Positions 17,285 through 25,256 of a stretch of 40,335 nt of DNA are shown piece by piece (within the stretch, counting starts at the first letter, position 1; each line of letters starts with the position of its first letter). Made by a program: the position numbers and the translations under genes. Under the pieces are notes generated by a model. That model was not told where the DNA came from. It did not search any database and worked only from the letters and a program-made list of their open reading frames with translations. The stretch is from NCBI GenBank assembly GCA_003539625.1, contig DPOU01000002.1, forward strand, positions 1 through 40,335. The letters run 5' to 3'. This stretch comes from Acholeplasmatales bacterium. GTDB lineage: Bacteria; Bacillota_I; Bacilli_A; ML615J-28; CAG-313.

Positions 17285-18530
17285 TTTTTTTGATAGGAAT
17301 ACCAATTTTTCTAAGCTTTGTTAATATTTTTTCATAACCCCTAAAAATATTTTCACTTTTTTCAATTACTGTTACATTATTTGCAATGCTACCAATTACT
17401 ATACAAGCAAATCCACACCTTAAATCTTGAGCCTCAAGAGTTGTTCCACTTAAATTAGTCGGATTAATTACTATTTTATTGTCCAGTGTATCAATTGTAC
17501 AGCCTGCTTTATTTAATTCTTTTACTTGTGAAAAACGCCCTACATATATATTATCAGTGATTGTTGAAGTTTCTTCTGCTTTTGTACATACAACAGTTAA
17601 TATTTGTTGTAAATCAGTTGGAAAAGAAGGATATATATCTATTACTACATCAATTGCATTAAGTTTAGTTGGACTAATTAGTTCTATACTTTGATTTTTA
17701 ATATTTATTAATCCTCCCATCTTTCTTATAACAGTTAAGACCTCTTCTAAATATTTGCTTTCGACATTAGTTAAAGTTATTTTGGAAGTTGGATGAGCAA
17801 GCCCTAGCAACAAGTAACTACCTGCTTCAATTCTATCTGGCATTATTTTAAACTTTGTACCATGTAATCTTTCGACCCCTTTAATAATTATCTTCTGATT
17901 GTCATATTTTATAAATGCCCCCATTTTATTTAGTAATTCTATTACTTGTATTACTTCAGGTTCTAGAGCAGGATTATATATTATTGTTTTATTGAATCTT
18001 TTAACGCTTGCAATTAAAATATTAATAGTAGCACCAATCGATGGTTTTTCTAATTTTATTTCTATGGGAAAATCGCTAATATCCGATGTTTTGAATTTTA
18101 TACACTCTTCACTTTTTTCTATTTCATATCCTAGTTTTTCAAATGCATTTAAATGATAATCTATTGGCCGATTCATAAAAGAACATCCACCAGGATACAA
18201 ACTTTCAAAATTTAATCTATTTGAAACGAGGCCTCCCATAACATAATAAGAAGCTCTAAGCTTTTTCATATTTTTAGTAATAAGATTAGGTATTATTTTG
18301 ATAGTCTTGAGTTTTAGTGTTTTTTTAAAGACATTGTATTTTGACTTTACACCTATTTCTTTTAAAATCTTCAACATATTTTTAGTGTCTAAAATATTAG
18401 GGAAATTTTCTAATACAATCTCTTCATTAGTTAAAAGACAACATGCCATTAAGGCTAAACTTGCATTTTTTGAACCACTTACTTTGATATTTCCTTTTAA
18501 TCTATCACAATATTTTACTTGTAATTTCAC
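17277..18530 (-). CDS. murA: UDP-N-acetylglucosamine 1-carboxyvinyltransferase (MurA)
   Basis: MurA transfers enolpyruvate from PEP to UDP-GlcNAc, the first committed step of peptidoglycan synthesis, in the cytosol. The GTG start at 18530 is chosen because AAGGTGAT lies just upstream and because it gives 417 residues, the normal family length; an upstream ATG at 18578 would add 16 unconserved residues. Hallmarks are present: the substrate loop SKNAS at 19-23 (Lys21, Asn22), the catalytic Cys116 in YPGGCSF (so fosfomycin-sensitive chemistry is expected), DRIEAGSY, YPSFPTDLQ with the general acid Asp, DLRCGFA and a C-terminal FRGYEKI. No other cell-wall gene is nearby. It is divergent from aspA. 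Confidence 0.95.
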   Translation of the reverse strand: MKLQVKYCDRLKGNIKVSGSKNASLALMACCLLTNEEIVLENFPNILDTKNMLKILKEIGVKSKYNVFKKTLKLKTIKIIPNLITKNMKKLRASYYVMGGLVSNRLNFESLYPGGCSFMNRPIDYHLNAFEKLGYEIEKSEECIKFKTSDISDFPIEIKLEKPSIGATINILIASVKRFNKTIIYNPALEPEVIQVIELLNKMGAFIKYDNQKIIIKGVERLHGTKFKIMPDRIEAGSYLLLGLAHPTSKITLTNVESKYLEEVLTVIRKMGGLINIKNQSIELISPTKLNAIDVVIDIYPSFPTDLQQILTVVCTKAEETSTITDNIYVGRFSQVKELNKAGCTIDTLDNKIVINPTNLSGTTLEAQDLRCGFACIVIGSIANNVTVIEKSENIFRGYEKILTKLRKIGIPIKKIE

Positions 18531-18600
18531 ATTTATCACCTTAATACAACTTATGCAAAAAGCGTAAAAATATATCATTTAATTTTATAGTAAAATATAA

Positions 18601-18629
18601 TTGCTATTTTTTGCAAAGTGTGGTATTAT
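18601..18629 (+). promoter_or_regulatory. Promoter of aspA
   Basis: TTGCTA (18601-18606), 17 bases, TATTAT (18624-18629), about 60 bases before the start codon. The intergenic region is shared with the divergent murA, whose own promoter could not be picked out with confidence. Confidence 0.6.
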
Positions 18630-18690
18630 ATATGTAGCAAATATTAAAATGAATTATCGCTAATATAACATATTACTGAGGAGAATATAT

Positions 18691-20106
18691 ATGAGATACC
18701 GAATAGAAAGAGACTCTTTAGGTGAACGCCAAGTACCAGCTGAAGCGTACTATGGTATAGAAACCCTAAGAGGAAAAGAAAATTTTGAAATAACTAAACG
18801 TGGTATATGTAGACAATTAATTAAGGCTCTAGCCATAGTAAAAAAGGCTGCCGCAAAAGCTAATATTGATGCGGGGAACATCAGTGAAAAAGTTGGTAAA
18901 GCAATTATGCTAGCTTGTGATGAAATACTTAATGGACGCTTACATGGTCAGTTTGTAACTGATCTAATCCAAGGTGGAGCTGGAACTAGTATTAACATGA
19001 ATGCTAATGAAGTCATTGCTAATCGTGCAAACGAACTTCTAGGTGGTAGAAAAGGTGACTATGATTTTGTTCACCCTAATGATCATGTTAATTTTGGTCA
19101 ATCTACTAGTGATGTAATTCAAACAGCCGGAAAAATTGCGGTGGTAAAACAATTAAAGAAATTACAAGTTGAATTAAAAAAATTATATAATTCATATTTA
19201 GATAAAGCTGAAGAATTCAAAGATGTTATTAAAACTGGTAGAACTCATTTACAAGAAGCATTACCAATTACTTTAGGCCAAGAATTCTATGCTTATGCTA
19301 GTGCTTTAAATCGAGACATCAAAAGGATTGATACAGCAATTGATGCTTTATTAGAAGTAAATTTAGGTGGTACTGCCATTGGTACTGGCTTAAATGCTAA
19401 TGAAAAATATTGTAAAAAAGTTATCTTACACCTTTCTAAATTTTCAGGTGAAGATGTAAGAATCGCTAAAAACCTAATAGATGCTACAAGAAATTTAGAT
19501 GCATTCGGCTATGCAAGTAGTATGCTAAAATTACTTGCTATTGATTTATCAAAAACTGCAAGTGACTTAAGACTTATGGCAAGTAGTGGTCCAAATGGCT
19601 TTAATGAGATTATTTTACCTAACGTTCAACCTGGCTCTTCTATTATGCCTGGTAAATTTAATCCAGTAATACCTGAAGTTGTTAACCAAGTATGCTTCTA
19701 CGTCATGGGATTAGATGTTACTGTCACAAAAGCAATTGAAGCTGGTCAATTAGAACTAAATGTCTTTGAACCATTAATTTTAATGTCTTTATTTGAAGAG
19801 ATAACTACTTTACGTCGTGCCGCAAGAACATTCAATAATCTTGCTATAACCGATTTAAAAGTAAATCCTAACTTGAAATATCACATTGATAATAGCGTTT
19901 TCCTAATTACTGCTCTTACTCCTCATATTGGATATGATACTGCTTGTAGTATTGTTAATGAGGCAATGAAAGAAAATAAAACTATTAAAGAAATTGTATT
20001 AGAAAAAGGCCTATTATCAAATAGTTTAATCGATGAAATACTGAACAACCGTGATATTACTTCATCTGGAATTGCGGGAGAAAGTATATTAAAGGGTACA
20101 AAATAA
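18691..20106 (+). CDS. aspA: Aspartate ammonia-lyase
   Basis: A 471-residue member of the fumarase/aspartase superfamily; the reaction is L-aspartate to fumarate plus ammonia. The signature GSSIMPGKFNPVIPE spans 315-329, with the flexible-loop catalytic Ser317 and Lys322. Other substrate contacts known from Bacillus AspB are present with a constant offset of two: Thr99, Ser138, Thr139, His186 (GRTHLQEA) and Asn324. The family's next contact, the Asn of the usual STND, is Ser140 here (GQSTSDV). The ending SGIAGESIL resembles B. subtilis AnsB, favouring aspartase over fumarase. The start has GAGGAG eight bases upstream. It is a single-gene unit with its own promoter and terminator. Confidence 0.88.
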   Translation: MRYRIERDSLGERQVPAEAYYGIETLRGKENFEITKRGICRQLIKALAIVKKAAAKANIDAGNISEKVGKAIMLACDEILNGRLHGQFVTDLIQGGAGTSINMNANEVIANRANELLGGRKGDYDFVHPNDHVNFGQSTSDVIQTAGKIAVVKQLKKLQVELKKLYNSYLDKAEEFKDVIKTGRTHLQEALPITLGQEFYAYASALNRDIKRIDTAIDALLEVNLGGTAIGTGLNANEKYCKKVILHLSKFSGEDVRIAKNLIDATRNLDAFGYASSMLKLLAIDLSKTASDLRLMASSGPNGFNEIILPNVQPGSSIMPGKFNPVIPEVVNQVCFYVMGLDVTVTKAIEAGQLELNVFEPLILMSLFEEITTLRRAARTFNNLAITDLKVNPNLKYHIDNSVFLITALTPHIGYDTACSIVNEAMKENKTIKEIVLEKGLLSNSLIDEILNNRDITSSGIAGESILKGTK

Positions 20107-20112
20107 TCGTTA

Positions 20113-20144
20113 AAAAAAGGCTAAAGTAAAACTTTGGCTTTTTT
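20113..20144 (+). terminator. Terminator of aspA
   Basis: AAGGCTAAAG pairs with CTTTGGCTTT (two wobble pairs) around a short A-rich loop, followed by a T-run. It starts 10 bases after the stop codon. Confidence 0.8.
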
Positions 20145-20217
20145 GTTTGCTTTCTAAAAATGTTCTTAACATTTTATGAACATTACAATTATGGTAAGTT
20201 TATTGAAAACTTAAATA

Positions 20218-20679
20218 TTAAATTACTGCGCTTAATACCATTAAAAGTTTTCTATCGCTATCATATACAAAGAAGACACTTTTATTTTCAAGGTATAGAT
20301 AACAATCTTCTCCTTCAAAATCAGGATAAAATTTATCCATAACATCTTCTCTTTTTATTGTATAACAACTTTCAAATCCCTCTAAAAATTGTTTCTGAAA
20401 ATCACTTGGTAATTCACTCGAAAAATTATTTGAAGAAAGAAATTCTTCCGGTTTATCATTGAACGATATGGCAGTATATTGTCCAAGTCTACCATGCATA
20501 AATACATTATCAGAAATAGTAAAAACTACTTTGCCATCAGATGGAATTTTTAGTCCACTATCTTTTTCAACTGCACTTATCGTTTCTTTAGAGTTAGGCC
20601 AAGAACCTATGCATTTTCCTAAATAGAATGCCAAAAGCACACCCATAAAACAAAACGTTATTATAACAATTTTTTTCAT
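20218..20679 (-). CDS. Small membrane-anchored protein of unknown function (153 aa)
   Basis: One hydrophobic segment at about residues 4-22 (signal anchor or uncleaved signal peptide) is followed by a soluble, probably extracytoplasmic domain with mixed alpha/beta character and Cys at 22, about 108 and about 128. I do not recognise the family. The ATG at 20679 has no adjacent purine-rich site: the nearest, GGGAGG at 20720-20725, is about 40 bases upstream with a stop between, so the true start or the mode of initiation is uncertain. It is convergent with aspA and downstream of the attenuated leader at about 20868-20961. Confidence 0.65.
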   Translation of the reverse strand: MKKIVIITFCFMGVLLAFYLGKCIGSWPNSKETISAVEKDSGLKIPSDGKVVFTISDNVFMHGRLGQYTAISFNDKPEEFLSSNNFSSELPSDFQKQFLEGFESCYTIKREDVMDKFYPDFEGEDCYLYLENKSVFFVYDSDRKLLMVLSAVI

Positions 20680-20749
20680 TATTAAATATATAATACAAAT
20701 ATAATTATATTATTTTTCCTCCCATTACTAAATATATTATTTTTATTCG

Positions 20750-20824
20750 TCAATATACTTTTTTGTAGGCCATATGGCCAAAATTCTCTTTGATAATCCT
20801 TCTTAAAACTATATAAATCTTCAT
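20750..20824 (-). CDS. Possible 24-residue basic small protein
   Basis: ATG at 20824 is preceded by GGGAGG (20835-20840) with a 10-base gap. The 24-codon frame encodes a hydrophobic then basic peptide (MKIYIVLRRIIKENFG at the N-terminus) ending in TGA. It lies between the leader terminator and the 153-residue gene. Length alone gives no support, so this is a weak call. Confidence 0.25.
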   Translation of the reverse strand: MKIYIVLRRIIKENFGHMAYKKVY

Positions 20825-20867
20825 ATAATTTCTGCCTCCCATATTCTTTATTATCATATTATTTAAA

Positions 20868-20899
20868 AAAGCAAAACCTCTCTATAAATAGGGAGGTTA
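20868..20899 (-). terminator. Leader terminator/attenuator
   Basis: On the minus strand, AACCTC pairs with GAGGTT (extendable by a wobble) and is followed by TTGCTTTTTT. It comes about 60-90 bases after a promoter at 20968-20996, so it ends a short RNA or gates read-through to the genes further along. Confidence 0.7.
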
Positions 20900-20961
20900 C
20901 AATCATATGATATTTTTTAAGAGTGTTCCCCCACTACAAACTTAACAAGTATTTTCTTTAC
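20868..20961 (-). ncRNA. Candidate short structured RNA or attenuated leader (about 94 nt)
   Basis: It is bounded by a consensus-like promoter (start near 20961) and an intrinsic terminator. Internally it has a small hairpin AGTG-GGGGAA-CACT whose G-rich loop could pair with the CCTCCC of the terminator stem, which would be a switch-like arrangement. It does not match a riboswitch class I can name. Existence as an RNA is inferred. Confidence 0.4.
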
Positions 20962-20967
20962 AACATC

Positions 20968-20996
20968 ATTTTAACATATTTTTACAATTATTGCAA
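20968..20996 (-). promoter_or_regulatory. Promoter of the short RNA / 153-residue gene
   Basis: On the minus strand, TTGCAA (20991-20996), 17 bases, TAAAAT (20968-20973). Confidence 0.6.
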
Positions 20997-21022
20997 GAAA
21001 ATATTTAACTTTAAGTAGAAAA

Positions 21023-21052
21023 GAAAAAGGCTGTCTATCGACAGTCTTTTCA
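21023..21052 (-). terminator. Terminator of the subtilase gene (bidirectional shape)
   Basis: Arms AAAGACTGTC and GACAGCCTTT around a 4-base loop, with T-run on the minus-strand exit. It lies about 90 bases past the subtilase stop; the 90 bases between hold nothing I can identify. Confidence 0.8.
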
Positions 21053-21143
21053 AACACTTCAGTTTTTTTCTGGAAAATTTTTATTTATAATTTAATATTT
21101 CAGTCTTTACATTAGTGTTCATTTTCGAATCCAAAATCATTTT

Positions 21144-22874
21144 TTAACTTTCTGCGCTATCAATCCAGAAGCAATAAGATAATTCATCAGCCATTAAATA
21201 AGGCTCATTATATATCCAATCCCCGTATTTTATTATCCTCAAATAATAGTATTTGCTACTAGGAGCGACCCATTCAAGGACTTCAACATTAGACCTTACC
21301 GAATTAGATGTTTCAACTATTGTGCCTTCTCTTACCAATTTCAAATCATAGTCGCCGTATACGGTTTCTCCTACGTTACCTGTTGCTTTTGCTAACCAAC
21401 TTACGGCAAATCTAAGTTTTTCCCCTTTATTTAAAGATACATGAAAATTGAAAAAATATTCATCTGTATCTTCAGGTCTACAATATGTTTCAGTACAATG
21501 AACTTTTCTATGACTATTTTTAAATAATAAATCCAATGTACCTGCACCAAGATATTCATTAATAGGTCTAGATGGTGTATATTCGTATCCATCGAGTCTT
21601 TTACAATGAGCTACTAAATATGCTCTAAGTCTTGCTGGATACAATTTAAACCCCGGTGTTTGTTCTAGGAGAAGTGCACTAATTCCAGAAACAACTGCAG
21701 CACTAGCACTAGTACCACTCATAGCGATTCCCCCCGCATCAGGTATTAATACCCCTTGCCCAACAACACAAAGTGTTGGTTTGTCTGATGAGTAGTCAGC
21801 AACAACATGCGATGAAAAACTTGCAACTGCATCATTAAAATGATTAGTACTTCCAACTGTTATTGCATTTAGAGCTAAAGCAGGATTTCCTAGATAGCCA
21901 GTTCCCCCATTTCCGCTATCGTTACCTGCAGCCGCAATCATTACAACTTTTTCTGTATAAGCAATGTAGTCAACATATGCTGATTCTGATGAATAAACTC
22001 CTGTTGGTGTAGATTCACAAAAACTCATGTTAATGATATCAACATCATTATCAACCATCCAATCGATTTCATTAACTACTGATCCATTTAAACTTATGCT
22101 TAAAATTTTTGCATTTGGAGCTATTCCATTTTTACCAGCTATATATGTTGCCATATATGTAGTATGATCATCTACCGTGTTATCAAGAAGAAATTGTTTT
22201 TTTATTTTATAATTTGTGCCCTCTAACCCAGCAAAATTTTTATCTATAATGCCAGGCTCTAATACTCCAACAACTACCCCCGATCCTGTATATGTTCTAT
22301 TTAAGAACACATCTGACATACCAGCATGTCTAATTGCTCCTGCCATTTGTTCTTTATAATCTACTGTACCATCAGCTACATATACCGATTCAACCCCCCG
22401 ATTTGCCGATATACTAGATAGTATAGTATTTTTATTTTTTACAAAGTCCGTAGCGCTATATGTATATTCAATGTACGGACTATATGTAGAAACATATACT
22501 GATTCATAATTTGTTAGATTCAATGTTTCTAATCTTTGATAATTTGTACTTAAATGAAATTCACGCATTGCTTGACGCATCTTTCGTCTTGCTTCTACGA
22601 CTTCTTCATTAGTTGAATCATCATTGATATTTTTCAAATGCTGATTTTGAATTCCTTCAATTGCTTCAAAAAGATTACCCCCATAATCTACTTTAACACG
22701 GACTACAACATCATCATCGATAATATCCGATGCCACTTCCCCCTTTTCTAGTGACATTGTTTCGTATCTTTTACTTGTTTCGTAGTATACATTATTATAC
22801 GTATAATGATGTATTGTAGTTATCATGCAGATTAGTGCGATAGCCATTACTACAAATGCTATTGCCTTTTTCAT
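21144..22874 (-). CDS. Subtilisin-like (S8) protein with altered catalytic Asp
   Basis: A 576-residue exported protein with a hydrophobic signal/anchor at about 4-22. A pro-region of about 170 residues follows, then an S8 domain at about 195-405 and a C-terminal beta-rich domain (about 430-576) like those of other secreted subtilases. S8 landmarks: VVVGVLEPGI, where the usual catalytic Asp is Glu206; DDHTTYMATYIAG with His237 aligned to the HGTHVAG His (its GTH replaced by TTY); INMSF; AAAGND with oxyanion Asn318; and SGTSASAA with Ser389 (usual TSMASP changed). So His, Ser and Asn are kept but the Asp is Glu and the flanking motifs are eroded. Activity is uncertain. RBS AGGAGG at 22887-22892. 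The gene follows an ECF sigma/anti-sigma pair, with an intervening terminator. Confidence 0.85.
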   Translation of the reverse strand: MKKAIAFVVMAIALICMITTIHHYTYNNVYYETSKRYETMSLEKGEVASDIIDDDVVVRVKVDYGGNLFEAIEGIQNQHLKNINDDSTNEEVVEARRKMRQAMREFHLSTNYQRLETLNLTNYESVYVSTYSPYIEYTYSATDFVKNKNTILSSISANRGVESVYVADGTVDYKEQMAGAIRHAGMSDVFLNRTYTGSGVVVGVLEPGIIDKNFAGLEGTNYKIKKQFLLDNTVDDHTTYMATYIAGKNGIAPNAKILSISLNGSVVNEIDWMVDNDVDIINMSFCESTPTGVYSSESAYVDYIAYTEKVVMIAAAGNDSGNGGTGYLGNPALALNAITVGSTNHFNDAVASFSSHVVADYSSDKPTLCVVGQGVLIPDAGGIAMSGTSASAAVVSGISALLLEQTPGFKLYPARLRAYLVAHCKRLDGYEYTPSRPINEYLGAGTLDLLFKNSHRKVHCTETYCRPEDTDEYFFNFHVSLNKGEKLRFAVSWLAKATGNVGETVYGDYDLKLVREGTIVETSNSVRSNVEVLEWVAPSSKYYYLRIIKYGDWIYNEPYLMADELSYCFWIDSAES

Positions 22875-22892
22875 TGCTGTTTACTTCCTCCT

Positions 22893-22948
22893 AAAAAAAC
22901 TAAAAATTTGCACCCTCCATATATTTATACGACGAAGGTGCAAATTTT
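22893..22948 (-). terminator. Terminator between anti-sigma gene and subtilase
   Basis: On the minus strand, a 15-base stem (22934-22948 with 22903-22917, one wobble) is followed by TTTTTAGTTTTTTT, which runs straight into the subtilase ribosome binding site. It would reduce subtilase expression relative to the sigma genes unless read through. No clear promoter was seen between it and the subtilase. Confidence 0.75.
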
Positions 22949-22989
22949 GTCCGCTTTTTTTAAAAAAAGTTTAAAAATTTTTATTTTTT

Positions 22990-23589
22990 TTATTTTTCAA
23001 TAATAAATGTTGATTTTTTACCATTGCATTCAATGGAAATATTGAGTTTTATATCCTCATTTTTCTCAAAAGTTTTGATATAACCTACAGAATTATCACC
23101 ATTAATGTTATATGTATTATCATTAACTGTTAAAGTAACTACTAACGGGTTACTAGTTCCAATTAAATGGTAGTCATAATAAATTTTAGTAGAACCATCA
23201 TTTTCATTGCTAGTAAATATAGCTATCATAGCTTCTTGGTCTATACTAGTTACAAAAATTGGATAGTGATTAATATTGTTATATTTATCAAACAAATCAT
23301 AGTAATAAAGCTTACTAATTTGTTCTAATTTTTCCCAATCATCTTTTTCATATTTAGTATTCACTAAAATTTTTCTACCATTAAACAAGTAAATGGATAA
23401 CACACTTACCATAAGTACAATAGCTGTAAATGCTACTACGCATATTGATGGACTTAATTTTGCAAATGAATTAGATTTTTTTGGTGGTTCATCAAAATAT
23501 TCAGTCATGTTAATGACGCGATCAGCTTCAAAAGCTGTATGATAGTTGTAAGAAAGTTCTTTTTGGATTTCGTTATCTACTTTTTTCAT
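22990..23589 (-). CDS. Single-pass membrane protein, putative anti-sigma factor
   Basis: A 199-residue protein with a short cytoplasmic N-terminus (about 1-47), one membrane helix (about 48-70) and an extracytoplasmic domain of about 125 residues rich in beta strands, with repeated Asn/Tyr patches. Its start overlaps the end of the ECF sigma gene by 17 bases, the usual arrangement for a sigma/anti-sigma pair with translational coupling. No zinc-finger (HxxxCxxC) anti-sigma motif is visible in the N-terminal part. The role is inferred from position and topology and not from a recognised domain. Confidence 0.65.
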   Translation of the reverse strand: MKKVDNEIQKELSYNYHTAFEADRVINMTEYFDEPPKKSNSFAKLSPSICVVAFTAIVLMVSVLSIYLFNGRKILVNTKYEKDDWEKLEQISKLYYYDLFDKYNNINHYPIFVTSIDQEAMIAIFTSNENDGSTKIYYDYHLIGTSNPLVVTLTVNDNTYNINGDNSVGYIKTFEKNEDIKLNISIECNGKKSTFIIEK

Positions 23590-24121
23590 TCATATCCCCC
23601 CGCTTTACATATTCTCTTGCTTTCTCGTACGCACTATAATAAATTCTTTTTATTTTACTTGGTGTTTCTCCAAGTTCTCGACTTATTTCGTCGAAAGTCA
23701 TGTGAAGTCCTACCTTCAACAATAATATTTGGTATGACTCTTCCCCAACCGCTTTTTCAATCTCACTTAATTGAATATTAGTATGTATATCACTACTTAC
23801 TCCCGTTTCGTATACTGTATCGTTATCTAAACAATATACCTTTTTTCTCCTACAATCGCATTTCATCTTAACTTTCAAATAATTCATTGTTATTGTATAT
23901 ACCCATGTACCAAAATTTGCTTTTTGTATATTGAAATCTTGAATATGATTTAGTATTCTTAAAAATACCTCCTGTACACAATCATTAGAATCATCAATAT
24001 TCTGTGTATATTTTAGTGCAAGATAATATATCTTACTTGAGTAATAATCAAATATTATTCGAAAGGCATCTGCATCACGATTTTGTAATTTTTTTATTAG
24101 TTTTTTACTTACTGCCTTCAA
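23573..24121 (-). CDS. ECF-type RNA polymerase sigma factor
   Basis: 182 residues. Sigma70 region 2 (about 14-85) includes DAFRIIFDYY, the DCVQEVFLRI block and FGTWVYTITMNYLK. Region 4 (about 118-172) has a helix-turn-helix with MTFDEISRELGETPSKIKR. The TTG at 24121 is preferred to the ATG at 24175 for two reasons: AAGGGG lies just upstream of it, and the promoter's expected start site (about 24173) leaves no room for the ATG. The gene is followed by an overlapping single-pass membrane protein (its likely anti-sigma) and then a subtilase-like gene. ECF factors of this kind respond to envelope signals; the regulon is unknown. Confidence 0.88.
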   Translation of the reverse strand: MKAVSKKLIKKLQNRDADAFRIIFDYYSSKIYYLALKYTQNIDDSNDCVQEVFLRILNHIQDFNIQKANFGTWVYTITMNYLKVKMKCDCRRKKVYCLDNDTVYETGVSSDIHTNIQLSEIEKAVGEESYQILLLKVGLHMTFDEISRELGETPSKIKRIYYSAYEKAREYVKRGDMNEKSR

Positions 24122-24179
24122 TTTTATCCCCTTAATTTTCGTTATATAAATACTTTTACATATCCCATCTAACATTTTT

Positions 24180-24209
24180 ATTATATCAATTTTTATTTCT
24201 ATATGTCAA
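24180..24209 (-). promoter_or_regulatory. Promoter of the sigma/anti-sigma genes
   Basis: On the minus strand, TTGACA (24204-24209), 18 bases, TATAAT (24180-24185). This is a housekeeping-type promoter, so initial expression does not need the ECF factor itself. Confidence 0.8.
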
Positions 24210-24238
24210 CAAAAATGACAAAATTTATCTTTTTTTTA

Positions 24239-25246
24239 TTAAATTAAAAATTGGAAAACTAAGAAACTAGCATATAAAACTAGTAATATTATTCCTTGTG
24301 CTCTAGTTAATTTTCCCTTAATTAAAGCAGGTATTGTTACGATTAACATAACTATTATCATTAATGGTAAATCAACAACTAAAGAAGCGTTTAAACCTCC
24401 AATTGTTTTTTCAACTGGTAAATCAAATGGAGAAAGTGTTGTTGAAATACCGCTTACTAAAACTAAATTAAAGAAGTTAGCACCAATGATATTTCCTAAC
24501 GAAAGAGAACCATGTCCCTTAACTAGTGAAGTAATAGCTGTAACAAGTTCAGGAAGCGATGTTCCTAAAGCTATCATTGTTAAAGCAATTACTGATTCAG
24601 GTACTCCCATTGCCCCCGCAATGATTACACCATTATCAACTAATAGATTAGCACCAAATGCAATACCTATTGCCCCAACAACTAATAATAATATGTTTTG
24701 CCAAACTGGTTTTTCTTTTTTTTCCTTTTCTTCCTCTTCTTCTTCGTTTTGATTCTCTTCTACAGGTTCAGTTGTTTTTACTTCTTGAGCCATTCGCTTT
24801 TTGGTTGTGATTACTGTGTAAATCATATATATTATAAATACTGAAAGTAAAACTATTCCTGAAGCTAATGAGAAACGTTTAAATATGTATGCATTTAACA
24901 CATAGATTAAAGCTGCAACAAAGAAGAAAATTACAGGAGTTTTCAAACTTTTTTTGTCAACTTTTGATGGTTTTACCGCAATTGTTATTGCAAGTATTAA
25001 AGCTGTATTACAAATAATTGATCCTATTGCATTTCCATAGGCTGTTGCACCTTGACCTTTGATTGCGGCATCGGCAGATACCATTACTTCTGGCAACGTT
25101 GTACCAATTGAAACAACGGTTGCACCAATTATTAATTCTGGGATATGAAATTTTCTAGCGATTCCTGTTGCCCCATCAACAAACCAATCGCCACAAAATA
25201 TTAATAATACTAATCCGATTATAAATAAAACTATTGATATAAACAT
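24239..25246 (-). CDS. CaCA-family cation exchanger, probable Mn2+/Ca2+ exporter
   Basis: A 335-residue membrane protein with the two inverted alpha-repeats of the calcium/cation antiporter family: VVSIGTTLPEVMVS in the first half and MIALGTSLPELVTA in the second, each followed by a GNxxGxxxxN motif (GNAIGSIICN, GNIIGANFFN). About ten membrane helices are split by an acidic/basic cytoplasmic loop (about 155-182, many Glu and Lys). Family members exchange Ca2+ or other divalent ions for Na+ or H+. It starts 10 bases after mntP with an AGGAGG site overlapping the mntP stop, so it is in the same riboswitch-controlled operon, which favours Mn2+ as a substrate (inference). No clear terminator follows. 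Confidence 0.88.
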   Translation of the reverse strand: MFISIVLFIIGLVLLIFCGDWFVDGATGIARKFHIPELIIGATVVSIGTTLPEVMVSADAAIKGQGATAYGNAIGSIICNTALILAITIAVKPSKVDKKSLKTPVIFFFVAALIYVLNAYIFKRFSLASGIVLLSVFIIYMIYTVITTKKRMAQEVKTTEPVEENQNEEEEEEKEKKEKPVWQNILLLVVGAIGIAFGANLLVDNGVIIAGAMGVPESVIALTMIALGTSLPELVTAITSLVKGHGSLSLGNIIGANFFNLVLVSGISTTLSPFDLPVEKTIGGLNASLVVDLPLMIIVMLIVTIPALIKGKLTRAQGIILLVLYASFLVFQFLI

Positions 25247-25256
25247 TTAAATCCTC

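Noticed and set aside
18531..18578. Longer MurA with an upstream ATG start
   Set aside because: The extra 16 residues are not family-like, and the GTG at 18530 has a strong binding site and gives the standard 417 residues.
20868..20961. preQ1 riboswitch
   Set aside because: The CCTCC-containing stem looked superficially similar, but the class I loop and A-rich tail pattern are not present.
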